Assembly: GCA_001972305.1 (NCBI GenBank)
Contig: BDDD01002134.1
Location: 62,001 to 126,000, forward strand
DNA: 64,000 nucleotides
Reading direction: 5' to 3'
Source of the DNA: Cephalotus follicularis
Taxonomy: Eukaryota > Streptophyta > Magnoliopsida > Oxalidales > Cephalotaceae
The notes under the pieces are model-generated. The model did no database searches and had not been told where the DNA came from. It saw nothing but the letters and a program-made list of their open reading frames with translations. The position numbers and the translations under genes were made by a program. Below are positions 54,622 to 64,000 of the stretch, piece by piece (the stretch's first letter is position 1; every line of letters starts with the position of its first letter).

Positions 54622-54661
<40 letters not shown>

Positions 54662-55316
54662 ATTTATATTATTATTCCTCAATTATACCATGAAATCAAG
54701 TTAAAGCGAAACAGGCACAGGAGAGTGTTCGGTCGTTGCCTTATGCCATTACAACTCATATTGATGCTTTTGGAAATTGTGAGTGTTTTGGCCCCCGTCA
54801 AGGCTTACCTTTTCTAGGAACATCTATATGAGTTGAGCATGAGATGTACTTACAGATGAATTGTGAAAGTGAATGTTTTGGTCCCCGTCAAGATTCACAT
54901 TCATTGATTCATTGTGTGTAGGATGGTAGGTCAAACTTGACTAGAATACAGATGACGTTTTGGCCCCCATCAAGGTCATATGTACACTAGAGGCAAAAGC
55001 GAAGATCGGGAATCATGATATTGTATGGTTGGCAAGAGTTTGCCTAACTAAAATATTCAGTATAGCGTTTTGGCCCCCGTCAATGTTATACTGAATATGT
55101 TGTAGGACACCGATCCCCACTCGCAAATGAGATCCACGAGACTTGGATTGTTGTTTCTCGTCTCCCATAAAATTTGAGGGTTATGGGATTCGCGTAAAAT
55201 AGTGGGAGCTTGAGAGGAAAAACACCTAAAATATTGAAGATCAAATCTTTATGGTTATAAACCTTTAAATTGAATTTATCTGAATATTGACTTTATTTTA
55301 TATCTGCATAAATCGA

Positions 55317-56190
55317 AACCCCTCACTGTAATTCTTGAGAAGAATCAGTTGACAGGTCCAAATTATGTGGACTAGCTATGGAATGTCAAAATAGTTTTTA
55401 ATTCCGAGGACATAGATTATGTCCAAGAGGCCCCAATGCCAGCAATGCCTGCTGAAGATGCCTCAACCGAAGATCATGTCATTTATAAGAAATGGGTGGC
55501 TAATGAAAAGAAAGTCAGAAGCTACCTAATTGCATCGATGAGCAATGCTCTGCAAGTCCAGCATGAATCGATGCGATAGTCTAGGGAAATTCTCCTACAT
55601 CTCCACAAGTTATACAAGGAGACTAGTAGGAATGCTCGGTTCCAACTCACTGATGAGCTGTATGGCACTAAAATGGCTGAAGGATCATCTATTAATGATC
55701 ATGTGCTTAAGATGATCAAAGTGATTGAACGTCTTGCTGCTCTTGCCATCATTTAGGATGCTGAATTAAGCACAGATCTGGTCCTTCACTCACTTCCACC
55801 TTCCTTCAAAGGTTTCATCGCCAATTTTAACATGAATAGGATATCAGCTACTCTGCCTAATCTTCTAAACATGCTGAGAGAAGCCAAAGTGAACATGAAT
55901 AAGGGCAAGGCACCAGTCATGATGGTAGGATCATCCCGTACTCCCAAGAGGAAGGGCAAGTCTAACCTTGAGAAGGGGAAGACTAAAAGTGGGACAATAC
56001 CACCACGACCGACATATTTCAAACCAGCGAAAGCCAAACCACATAATCAGAAAAACCAGCAAGTTGTTGCTGAGACGGACACTGTCGCAAGAGTTGCACC
56101 TACTGAGGAGTCTGCCTCAGAAGATCCTGCTAAGGGACCGTGCTAACACTGTGGTAAGCCAGGAAATTGGAAGAGGATATGTGTGACATT
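55317..56190 (+). pseudogene. C2 gag
   Basis: Text begins without a Met (KPLTVILEKNQLTGPNYVD) right after the duplicated leader. It proceeds through NARFQLTDELYGTKMAEGSS and LVLHSLPPSFKGFIANFNMN to a Lys-rich stretch (55900-56060). The zinc knuckle near 56144 is damaged: stop after the first Cys, and GNWKRIC where GHWKRNC is usual, so the His is lost. In-frame stops lie near 55371, 55577 and 55754. Confidence 0.8.
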
Positions 56191-56760
56191 CCTTAGATAA
56201 ATTGGCAAAGGTATGCCCTATTTGTCTTATATAGAGGTTAGTATGAATATTTCTGATTCATCTTCCTGTATTTTAGACAACGGATGTGGTACTCACATAT
56301 GTTCTAATTTACAGGCCCTCACGGACAGAAGAAACCTTGAGAAGGGTGAGGGAGATAAAAGACTTGCGAATGGATCCATCGTTGAAGCCATAGCCATATG
56401 ATCCGTTTATATTTTGTTCCTTCGGGCCAGAGTTTAGAACTCAAACATTGTGTTTATTCGCCTCACATTTTACCAAATATTATTTCTATTCCAGCATTAT
56501 ATGATGAAGGTTTTCATATTATTTTTAAAGACAAGTGTTGTTCTATTTTATTTAATATTACGATTTATGAAAAATATTGCCTTCATGATGCATTATATAT
56601 ATTGAGTAAACATGAGACTGTTTTCAATATGCAAAAAGACAATAAAATAAAGAGAGATGAAGTTAATCAATCCTACGTATGGCATTCCATACTTGCTCAT
56701 ATAAGTGAGAAAAGAGTCTGCAGGTTAATCTCGGATGGATACTTTTATTTTTCAACGTAT
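56191..56760 (+). pseudogene. C2 aspartic protease and integrase zinc finger
   Basis: ISDSSSCILDNGCGTHICSN is the copia active-site region, with the catalytic D-S-G read as D-N-G. A frameshift near 56395 moves to frame 56398-56763. This frame includes the HHCC integrase finger start (WHSILAHISEKRVCRLISDG), followed by CEPCLKGK after a stop at 56761. Confidence 0.75.
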
Positions 56761-57480
56761 TAACAGCTTCCAACTTGTGAACCATGTCTCAAAGGAAAAA
56801 TTACCAAATCTTCCTTCACATGGAAAGGGGAAAGGTCCCCAGAACTGCTAGGTCTAGTACATACTAATGTATGTGGACCAATGACAGTTGATGCCAGAGG
56901 TGGATATTAGTACTTCATAACGTTTACGGAGGATCATTCTCGTTTCGGTTATTTATACCTTATGCGGCACAAATATGAAGCCTTTGAAAAGTTCAAAGAA
57001 TTCAAACATGGAGTAGAGAAACAGACTAGTAAAAGTCTGAAAACTCTTCGATCAGATCGAGGTCTTGAGTATCTTTCCATCGAGTTTTTAACTTATCTAA
57101 AAGAAAATGGGATTATCTCTCAGTCGACGCCTCCGGGAAAACCACAGCATAATGGTGTGTCTGAAAGGAGGAATCGCACTTTGCTTGACATTGTACGTAG
57201 CATGATGAGAGATGATGGACTTCCACTATCTTTATGGGGTTATGCTTTAGAGACTGATGTTCTCTTATAGAAGAGGACTCCAATGAAATCTGCTCCCAAT
57301 ACCCCATATGAGATATGCAATGGGAAGAAACCCAATCTTAGTTATCTAAGAATATGGGGCTGCCCTGCATATGTTAAGCAGGCAGCAGTAGATAAATTAG
57401 AATCTAGGTTCATCAAATGTAAACTTGTGGGATAACCTAAAGAAACACGAGGATATGACTTCTATTATCCACCTGACAAC
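56761..57480 (+). pseudogene. C2 integrase
   Basis: Same frame as the RT downstream. The first catalytic site reads LVHTNVCGPM, where HTDVCGP is usual, so Asp is replaced by Asn. The second (LRSDRGLEYL) and the Glu (NGVSERRNRTLLD) are kept. Stops occur near 56908, 57270 and 57433. The text GWxPKETRGYDFYYPPDNKV marks the C-terminal part. Confidence 0.8.
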
Positions 57481-57483
57481 AAA

Positions 57484-58755
57484 GTGTTGGTATCCAGGCA
57501 TGCTACTTTACTTGAGAGGGACTTCATGTTGAAAGACAATAGTGGGAGTATGATAGAATTAGATGAACGATCTAAAGAACCAAAAGTTGAGTACCTATCC
57601 AATCCTGTTCAAATTGATGTTCCTGAAATGTCAGCTACCACAGATACACAACCTCTGCGTAGAACTACCCGATTACCCAGGGTACCTGAGAGATACTATT
57701 GTAGTTTTCTCATTGAAGGTACCCAGGAGGTAAATTTCATTAATGATGATCCGGTAAGCTACAAAGAAGCCTTATGCGATGTGGACTTGGAGAAATGGCT
57801 CAAAGCCATGAATTCCGAAATGGAATCCAATTACTATAATCAAGTTTGGAATCTAGTGGATGCACCCGAAGGGGTTAAACCCTTAAGTTACAAATGGATT
57901 TTCAAAAGAAAACTTGGAGACGATGGAATGGTGAAGACCTTAAAAGCTAGGCTCGTAGCCAAAGGTTACAATCAATAGGAAGGGATTGATTATAAGGAAA
58001 CTTTCTCTCCTGTAGCCATGCTTAAATACATTCGGGATTTACTTGATATAGCTGCACATTTTGACTATTAAATATGGCAAATGGATGTGAAAACTACTTT
58101 TCTCAATGGAAACATTGATGAAGACATATATATGACTCAACCTGAGGGTTTCATATGCACTGCTGAGAACCAGAAAGTGTGCAAGCTTCAGACGTCCATT
58201 TATGGACTAAAGCAAGCTTCGAGAAGTTGGAACATCCGATTCGATGAGAGAATCAAAGAGTTTGATTTAATTAAGAATCGAGATGAACCATGTGTGTATA
58301 AAAAGGTTAGTGGGAGCTCTGTGACTTTCCTAGTTTTGTACGTTGACGGCATACGCCTTATAGGAAATGATGTGATCATGTTGTCAAACGTAAAGGCCTG
58401 GTTATCTATAGTTTTCTCCATGAAAGACTTTGGAGAAGCTTCCTATATCTTTTGAATAAAGGTTTATAGAAATAGATCAAAAAGGATGATAGGGTTATCC
58501 CATTCTTTGTACATTGACAGAGTGCTCAAGGGGTTTAGCATGGAAAATTCCAAGAGAGGTTACCTACCTCTATGTCATGGGATTTCACTTTCTAAGGAAA
58601 TGTCTCCTAAGACAGCTGAAGAAAAACAAAGGATGATGCACATTCCATATGCTTCAGCAATTCGAAGCTTTGTAGGGAAATGTCTCCTAAGACAACTGAA
58701 GAAAAACAAAGGATGATGCACATTCCATATGCTTCAGCAATTCGAAGCGTCATGT
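57484..58755 (+). pseudogene. C2 reverse transcriptase
   Basis: One frame, four stops. ALCDVDLEKWLKAMNSEMES, YKWIFKRKLGDDGMVKT and ARLVAKGYNQ open the domain; QMDVKTTFLNGNIDEDIYM and SIYGLKQASRSWNIRFDE follow. The catalytic Tyr-Val-Asp-Asp reads YVDG (58339-58350), so the second Asp is lost. A direct 80-bp tandem duplication at about 58597-58756 then shifts the frame. Confidence 0.85.
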
Positions 58756-58756
58756 A
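58597..58756 (+). repeat. 80-bp tandem duplication in RT/RNase H linker
   Basis: TGTCTCCTAAGACA at 58601 recurs at 58681, and the two units match except for a few bases. Eighty is not a multiple of three, so the duplication breaks the reading frame. Confidence 0.9.
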
Positions 58757-59400
58757 TGCTATGCTTTGCACTACACCAGATATCGCCTATGCTGTAAGTG
58801 TTACAAGCATATATTAGTTAGATCCAGGTGAGAGTCACTGGAAGGCTGTCGAAGATATCCTGAAGTACCTTAACAGGACCAAGGATTTGTTCTTAATGTA
58901 TGGAGGAAAGGGTTTGAAAATTGATGGTTTTACTGACTCTAATTTTCAGACATATATGGATGATTCAAAATCAACATCGGGGTTTGTGTTCACCTAAAAT
59001 GGTGGAGCAGTGAGCTGGAAGAGTTCCAAGCAGCCTACCACTGCTGATTCAGTGACTGAAGCTGAATACATTGCGGCATCGGAAGCTGCCAAGGAAGGTG
59101 TATGGATGAAGAAGTTCATCGAAGATTTGGGTGTAGCTCCTGACATTGATGATCCAGTATCTTTATACAGTGATAACAATGGAGCGATAGCGCAATCCAA
59201 GGATCCTAGATCACACTCAAAGTCAAAACACATTTTCAGACACTTTCACGTTATACTTGAGATCGTTGATTGTAGAGATATAAAAGTGGAATGAGTTCCA
59301 AGTGAAGACAATATTGCAGACCCGCTTACTAAGGCGCTACCAAAGGCGGTTTTTGACAGACACCTTGATGTTATGGGTGCGAGACGCTGGCAACTAGCTT
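58756..59400 (+). pseudogene. C2 RNase H
   Basis: MYAMLCTTPDIAYAV then, in frame 59010-59294, SWKSSKQPTTADSVTEAEYI, AASEAAKEGVWMKKFIEDLG and SLYSDNNGAIAQSKDPRSHS. This is the typical copia RNase H with its Asp, Glu and Asp residues visible. A stop precedes the second half near 58996 and another closes it at 59292. The final DNIADPLTKALPK-like text runs to about 59340. Confidence 0.8.
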
Positions 59401-59405
59401 TAGGA

Positions 59406-59418
59406 CATAGTGGGAGAT
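59406..59418 (+). other. C2 polypurine tract
   Basis: ACATAGTGGGAGAT directly before the LTR start at 59419, a standard copia tract. Confidence 0.75.
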
Positions 59419-61182
59419 TGTTAGAGATGAAGTGTTGCGACCCAGTGTCGAGCTTGTATTTACTTTATCTTGATAAACTATTTATAAATTCAGTAAAGAT
59501 GTTTATGTTTTATCAATGGCTAAGAGTTCGTTTCATTAATACATGTTTAATTAATTATAAATGAATGTCTTGGAATAAAGTTAGAGAACCAAGTTCATGA
59601 TGAGATCATGATGTGAGAGTTTGAATCTCGGTATGCTTTATTTCGAATCTTCCTGGTCATAGAATTGACACTCAGGGCATGATCAATATGGATAGACCAG
59701 CACGTACTGTCAGATCAGTAAGCAGAGGGTGACCAATCTCACACTCCCTCGCATGGATGATGCTATGACAGCTATGTGGTGCTCATTTATTGAGTTCACT
59801 GTAGGTGAGTGTTGATAGAATATATGTATGGAGTTTTACTTAGTTTTATGGCAGTGAATGTGGTCCTGGGACATGAGCCGTCACTAGATATCTTGTGCAT
59901 AGGGTGTTGTCTTTTGATGATGCTTAAATACATATTCTATGAAGTGTACACATGCATTAGTTTTACATAGTACGCTTATATATAGAGGGATGTGAACTAG
60001 CAACAATGAATACATTGCTACTAGTAAAAGAAGATTATGCTCATGATGAATTTCCTTTGCGATTAAACGCCTGGCCAGGCTAGCCACGATATCAAGAGTG
60101 TGATATTATTGGTTGAATATTAGAGGGACACCTCTAATATTATTTAGGCTAATGAAAGATAGTCGCGAGGCTAGAGATTAAATTATTGGGGTCTGGCGTA
60201 ATCCGCACCCTAGATTAAATTAGAGCATTGTTAATGGAGAGACTATACGTGCATGTACCTGTTAAAAGTGGTTCACAAATTATTCATATAACATGGGGAA
60301 GTCGATGTTGACTAGTATGAAGCCCGAGATTAAATTAATAAATTAATTTTAGAATAAAAGAATTAAAAGAGTTTTATTTCTAAATGTCCAAGAGAATATT
60401 TATTATGTGATAATAAATATTTAATTGGATAATCATGAGTGTCATCATTTAATCTTACTGCAAGCTTAAAAGTGAACCCATAGGGTCACACACAATACGG
60501 GATAATATTTCCAACACGTGATGAGAGAAAAATAATTGGGATGTTATTTCCTAATTATATTTGATGAGATTAAATATATAAATATATTTAAATATATTTA
60601 AGGAGATTAAATATATAAATATAATTAATGAGATTGATCATATTAAAGAAAGAAAGAAGATTAAAAGGATAGGGATTCCTTTTAAGATAGAGGGCTGGTG
60701 GGATTAGGAGAGCGTGTTTTAATAGGACTTGTCTAGCAGCAAGTATATAAACACTTCTCCCCATTCAAAACTAAGACTTTTGCTCTATTTTGCAAAACCC
60801 TAGCCGCATCTCTCTTTCTCTCTCTCATACAATCAAGTGTTGATTGCTTGCAAAGCAATAGTATTGGTGATTGAAGCTTGGTGTTGATACCGTGGAGGCT
60901 TTCTATAGTTGGAAGCTATAACTGTTTAATACTTTCGACAAGTAACTGTGCTTTTGGAAGCAAGAAGACACATAAGAAGAAGGAAGGAGCTGCTCCATTC
61001 ATGTGAGTAATTTCGCCTGCTCCTCCCTATTGATATATATATATATAACTATATACATATGCTCAAAAGATCCTGGAAACGTACCATATGGCTTGATATT
61101 CACGAGATGATAACACAATATATGTTTTAGGGTTATATGAATATAGATATTTTAGTCACTAAATCGCCATAAGGTTCCAACA
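59419..61182 (+). repeat. C2 3' LTR, 1764 bp
   Basis: TGTTAGAGATGAAG... to ...AAGGTTCCAACA. It has TATATAAA at 60744-60751. A short TATATATATATAT run lies at 61033-61046 where the 5' LTR has TTATATCTAACT. No gene is contained; the ORF at 59884-60087 is LTR sequence. Confidence 0.9.
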
Positions 61183-61187
61183 CGAGG

Positions 61188-61286
61188 AAGCAACATGGGA
61201 GCGTGAGGATGTCTTGAGAGCATTGTATCCTCATTTGTTTTGATCATAGGGAATCTCGGGAAGAGATTTCTTGAAGGAGGGGACGA
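61188..61286 (+). pseudogene. R7 integrase terminal codons and polypurine tract
   Basis: ATWEREDVLRALYPHLF followed by a TGA at about 61241, completing the chromodomain-like end begun before C2. Then comes TTCTTGAAGGAGGGGACGA (61268-61286), the polypurine tract. Confidence 0.85.
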
Positions 61287-61502
61287 TGTAAGACCAGAAT
61301 TTTTATATGTACGGAATGGTATTATTTTGTTTGTACTTATACGATCTTGTACGGTATTGTATGATGGATGACATGGATTGAATATGATATATACTATTTT
61401 TCACTTTTATGGTTGTTTACTGGCAGTGGGGGTTCAATTGAACCTAAGCGCAGTTTTTGGGAATTTCACCTAAATGAGCCTATATCTATATATAGGCGAT
61501 TC
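61287..61502 (+). repeat. R7 3' LTR, first 216 bp
   Basis: TGTAAGACCAGAATTTTTAT and the following text match 38389-38595 up to CTATATATAGGCGA(T/C)TCA. It is then replaced by a reversed copia LTR. Confidence 0.85.
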
Positions 61503-61821
61503 ATAAATTTCCCTAACAAAGTGAACCTATGGCTTTGAACGTTTTGTCATAAGGGAGTAAGGATCTCATTCTCGTAACCTCCTAGACACGAGATCCAACC
61601 CCTCGAAAGACATAGCACTATATGTGTATTCAGTGTATATGGTGATTAACTAATCTAGGACTATGGTTTGGGATATCTACATATAGCAGAGGCTAATGTT
61701 ACTTTAATATGCACAATAAAACATGAATGGAACTAAGAATGTATAAATCAAGAGTGTATCATATGTGAAATACATACGGATGCAGCCACCTCGTGGCTTA
61801 CAGGGACACCCTTATCTAACA
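61503..61821 (-). repeat. Reversed LTR fragment of the C3 family
   Basis: The minus strand starts TGTTAGATAAGGGTGTCCCTG at 61821. It aligns with the C3 3' LTR (63535 on) through AAGCCAC(G/T)AGGTGGCTG, AAGGGTTGGAT and TAGGTTCACTTT. No internal copia sequence accompanies it. Confidence 0.7.
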
Positions 61822-62794
61822 TTGAAGTCTCATTCTTAAACATTACAACATTTCAATCTCTCCATCATCTTGAGACATGCGTTATCTCTCTCTCTTTCTT
61901 CTTCCTTTCTACTCAAAACCTCCATTGTTAACCATTGAAGAAAGAGCCTTGGAGCTTCAAGAAGAAAGACAACACTCATCTTCTCATACCTTCCCTTTGA
62001 TCATTATAGGTGGAGATACATAGCATCTTGCTTTGTGTCTTTAGTTGTCTTGATCTCTAGATTACGTCTTGGAACTCCCCTTGTAACAAAGGTTCCTTGG
62101 AGGAAATTTAATACTTGGAATCTTGCATGGTAAGGTTTTGTTAGTGTTTTTGAGAAAAAATTTTGGCCCCTTTTTGGAGTCCTTGTACCCATGGGTTTGT
62201 GGAAGGTTGGAGCTCAAGGAAGGAGCTTTTGGATGCTAAAAGTGTTGAGGGACTAAAGCTTAAAGGAAGGAGTAAAGACTTGAGGTAATTGCACCTTAAT
62301 ATCCATCTTATCTTCGGATTTGTTAACCCTAATTGAACCCTTAGGGTTTTGTGGTGAAACCCTAACCAAACCCTAAGGGTTTGGTCCTTGGTTGTCACGG
62401 GTTGTTTGGGGTTTTCTAGGCAAACCCTTGCGTTGATATTGTGTAAGCTGAAACTGAAAAGCCTAGCTCCAACCCGTCACTATATGCATGCTTGTGAGTT
62501 GTTTGTGGTTCAATTGGGTTGCTAATTAGAGATCCCTTGATTCGTTTGGACATTTATGGACATAGATTCTATGATGTTCCCATGCTTGGATCTAGTTTGA
62601 TTGAAAAATAAAAGTTGAACATACTTGAAACCTCTGACCAAAAATGACCATTATCTCTAAAATGTCGTACTAAAGTTGTATCGGAGCCTCCTAATTAACA
62701 CCAATTGGATTTTAATTTAAATCTTTGGTGGCTTGGTTGGTTGATTTTAGCATGGCCAAAAGTTTTGCTCCCTAAACCCTAAGTGGTTTCAGAG
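61822..62794 (+). other. Unassigned leader-like stretch ending in a primer-site-like motif
   Basis: CT-rich text (61880-61930), then AAACCTCCATTGTTAACC and GA-rich stretches, resembling the transcribed part of a plant LTR. It ends at 62765-62780 with AGTGGTTTCAGAGCATCC, one base from a Met-tRNA primer site. CCCTAA/GGGTTT repeats occur at 62320-62425. The ORFs at 62004-62398 (minus) are not supported as genes. Confidence 0.35.
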
Positions 62795-63520
62795 CATCCT
62801 ATCTTTGTCGGAGGATAGGGCATGCAGGAGCCGGCTGCCCTATGCTTCAACAGTCGGATCCATCATGTATGCCATGCTATGTACTAGACCTAATTTCATG
62901 CATGCCCTGGGGATGGCAAGCAATTTTCAGTCCGATCCTAATGAGAAACACTCGGAAGTAGTCAAGGGGATCCTTAAGTACCTTAGACGGAGTAAGGATA
63001 CGTTCTTGATATATGGAGGAGGCAGTGAGTTAAGATTGGAAGGCTATATTGATTCCATTTTTAACAGTGATCCGGATGATCACAAGTCTATTTCGGGATA
63101 TGTGTTTATCCTGAACAGCGGGGCTGTGAGTTGAAGGAGCAGGAAGCAGCTGACTATTGCTGACTCCACCACGGAAGCAGAATATATTGATGCCTCGGAT
63201 GCTGCAAAGGAAGCTGTTTGGATGCGGAAGTTCATTGCCGAACATGGTGTTGTTGCATCCATCTATCGTCCTGTTGTGGTGTACTTGACACTAATGGTGT
63301 TGTTGCATAAGCCAGGGAACGCAGGTCTCACCAAAAGTCCGAGCATACTCAACAGCGTTATCATCTGATATGGGAGATCATAGAGAGAGGAGACATAGTT
63401 TTGCAAAGGGTTGCCTCAGAGTCAAACATAACAGACCCACTAACCAAGGCTATGGCGAGCACTATTATTGATCGTCATCGTATTGCGATGGGGTGAACTA
63501 TAGGTCTTCGTGGCTTTTAG
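62795..63520 (+). pseudogene. C3 copia RT end and RNase H
   Basis: Frame 62805-63134: SRLPYASTVGSIMYAMLCTR, VVKGILKYLRRSKDTFLIYG and SISGYVFILNSGAVS, then TGA where Trp is expected. It goes on to TIADSTTEAEYIDASDAAKE and AVWMRKFIAEHG; a frameshift near 63280 precedes RSHQKSEH-like and ITDPLTKA-like text to about 63495. Everything upstream of this C-terminal part is missing. Confidence 0.8.
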
Positions 63521-63534
63521 GCCAAGTGGGAAAT
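63521..63534 (+). other. C3 polypurine tract
   Basis: GCCAAGTGGGAAAT before the LTR start TGATAGATATAAGG at 63535. Confidence 0.7.
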
Positions 63535-64000
63535 TGATAGATATAAGGTGACCCTGCAAGCCACTAGGTGGCTGTTTGTACATGTAAATCACTTTATATA
63601 TACAATCTGAATTCATTTGATGTTACATTATGCAAAATTCCAGTATTTATGCATGCCATATGTATGTTATCCCAATTATTTATTTGCATTAGTTTAATTT
63701 ATATATTAATTGAATACCCATATGGTACCCTATAGCTCAAAGGGTTGGATGCAGTGCCTAGGGCAATGAGAATGACTACCTTACTCCCTTCTGACTGAAT
63801 CTTCTAAGTCGTAGGTTCACTTTCTTATGGAAATTGATGAACCGAATAGCCTTACCGTGATTATGCCCGCATCCCAACAGTTGAGAATGGAATATCCCGT
63901 TGCCATTTGGGTAGACCCAAAGGCTAATGCGGGGTGCATGCTTGGAGTATGTTCACTGAACTCCCACCATAGTGATTCCTATCTGTGTCGGTGGTTTATA
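63535..64000 (+). repeat. C3 3' LTR, continues past the window
   Basis: Starts TGATAGATATAAGGTGACCC. Its first ~330 bp align with the reversed fragment at 61821-61503. No gene is seen, and the end lies outside the window. Confidence 0.75.

Larger units (their letters stand above)
50425..55316 (+). repeat. Direct tandem duplication, 2 x 2446 bp
   Basis: Copy 1 is 50425-52870 and copy 2 is 52871-55316, each comprising the last 644 bp of the LTR plus the leader. By eye there are seven substitutions, all in the first ~430 bp; the remaining ~2 kb look identical, including the AAT microsatellite length. Paired ORFs in the two copies translate identically. Confidence 0.95.
49272..61182 (+). mobile_element. 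C2: Ty1/copia element with duplicated leader
   Basis: 5' LTR 49272-51068, primer site, leader (51069-52870), then a second copy of the LTR end plus leader (52871-55316), gag, protease, integrase, RT and RNase H (55317-59400), polypurine tract and 3' LTR 59419-61182. The element sits between the last residues of R7 integrase with flanks TGAGG (49267-49271) and CGAGG (61183-61187), a 5-bp duplication with one mismatch. Coding parts are broken in every domain. Confidence 0.9.
38389..61502 (+). mobile_element. R7: Ty3/gypsy element hosting R8 and C2
   Basis: Pieces in order: 5' LTR (38389-40708), primer site, gag (40911-42265), R8, protease-RT-RNase H-integrase (46064-49271), C2, last integrase codons and polypurine tract (61188-61286), and a truncated 3' LTR (61287-61502). 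Continuity is shown by gag text resuming after R8, and by the integrase sentence LWQYHGLE before C2 continuing as ATWEREDVLRALYPHLF after C2. The 3' LTR matches the start of the 5' LTR for about 215 bp. Confidence 0.85.

Noticed and set aside
62320..62425. CCCTAA/GGGTTT units as telomere-like repeat
   Set aside because: Only scattered single units are present, with no uninterrupted (TTTAGGG)n tract.

Overview
This 64 kb window is plant genomic DNA made almost entirely of nested and broken LTR retrotransposons. I found no host gene, rRNA, tRNA gene or CRISPR array. The kingdom call rests on Ty3/gypsy chromoviruses (gag, protease, RT, RNase H, integrase with a C-terminal chromodomain-like end) primed by initiator-Met tRNA (TGGTATCAGAG sites), plus Ty1/copia elements. 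The nested, stop-riddled arrangement is typical of pericentromeric heterochromatin in a large flowering-plant genome. The species cannot be named. The gypsy integrase C-termini look Tekay/Del-like (inference from memory of the clade).

Layout. 1-1088: LTR tail (+). 1089-7035: gypsy R1 (-), complete in domain order but decayed. 7036-7887: LTR-like fragment of another family (+). 7888-11302: R2 (-), a 3 kb LTR with a scrap of gag. 11303-16040: R3 (+), gag and chromodomain with most of pol deleted. 16041-16904: two LTR fragments. 16905-31230: gypsy R4 (-), whose 5' LTR is split by gypsy R5 (+, 22679 to about 30916). 31231-31559: LTR tail of the R7 family. 31560-38388: copia C1 (-), interrupted by solo LTR R6 (31939-33640). 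38389-61502: gypsy R7 (+), which received gypsy R8 (42266-46063) between gag and protease and copia C2 (49272-61182, TSD TGAGG/CGAGG) near the end of integrase. 61503-64000: a reversed copia LTR fragment, an unassigned leader-like stretch, and the 3' end of copia C3 (+).

How the parts work together: each element once encoded its own replication machinery, but none now has an intact reading frame. R3, R5, R7 and R8 have lost part or all of the integrase catalytic core by deletion, so mobility would need help in trans. C1, C2 and R4 carry changed catalytic residues.

The most interesting signals are not coding. (1) The C2 leader holds four long hairpins that share one 18-nt loop while their complementary stems all differ; a 2446-bp tandem duplication raises them to eight. 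(2) Solo LTR R6 has an independent trio built the same way. (3) Unrelated gypsy LTRs each carry a short hairpin at a similar place, with stems unlike each other. (4) Palindromes centred on TCGA form degenerate arrays in the LTRs or leaders of at least six otherwise unrelated families. (5) R1 and R5 share an extra leader ORF of about 129 codons between the primer site and gag, which I do not recognise.
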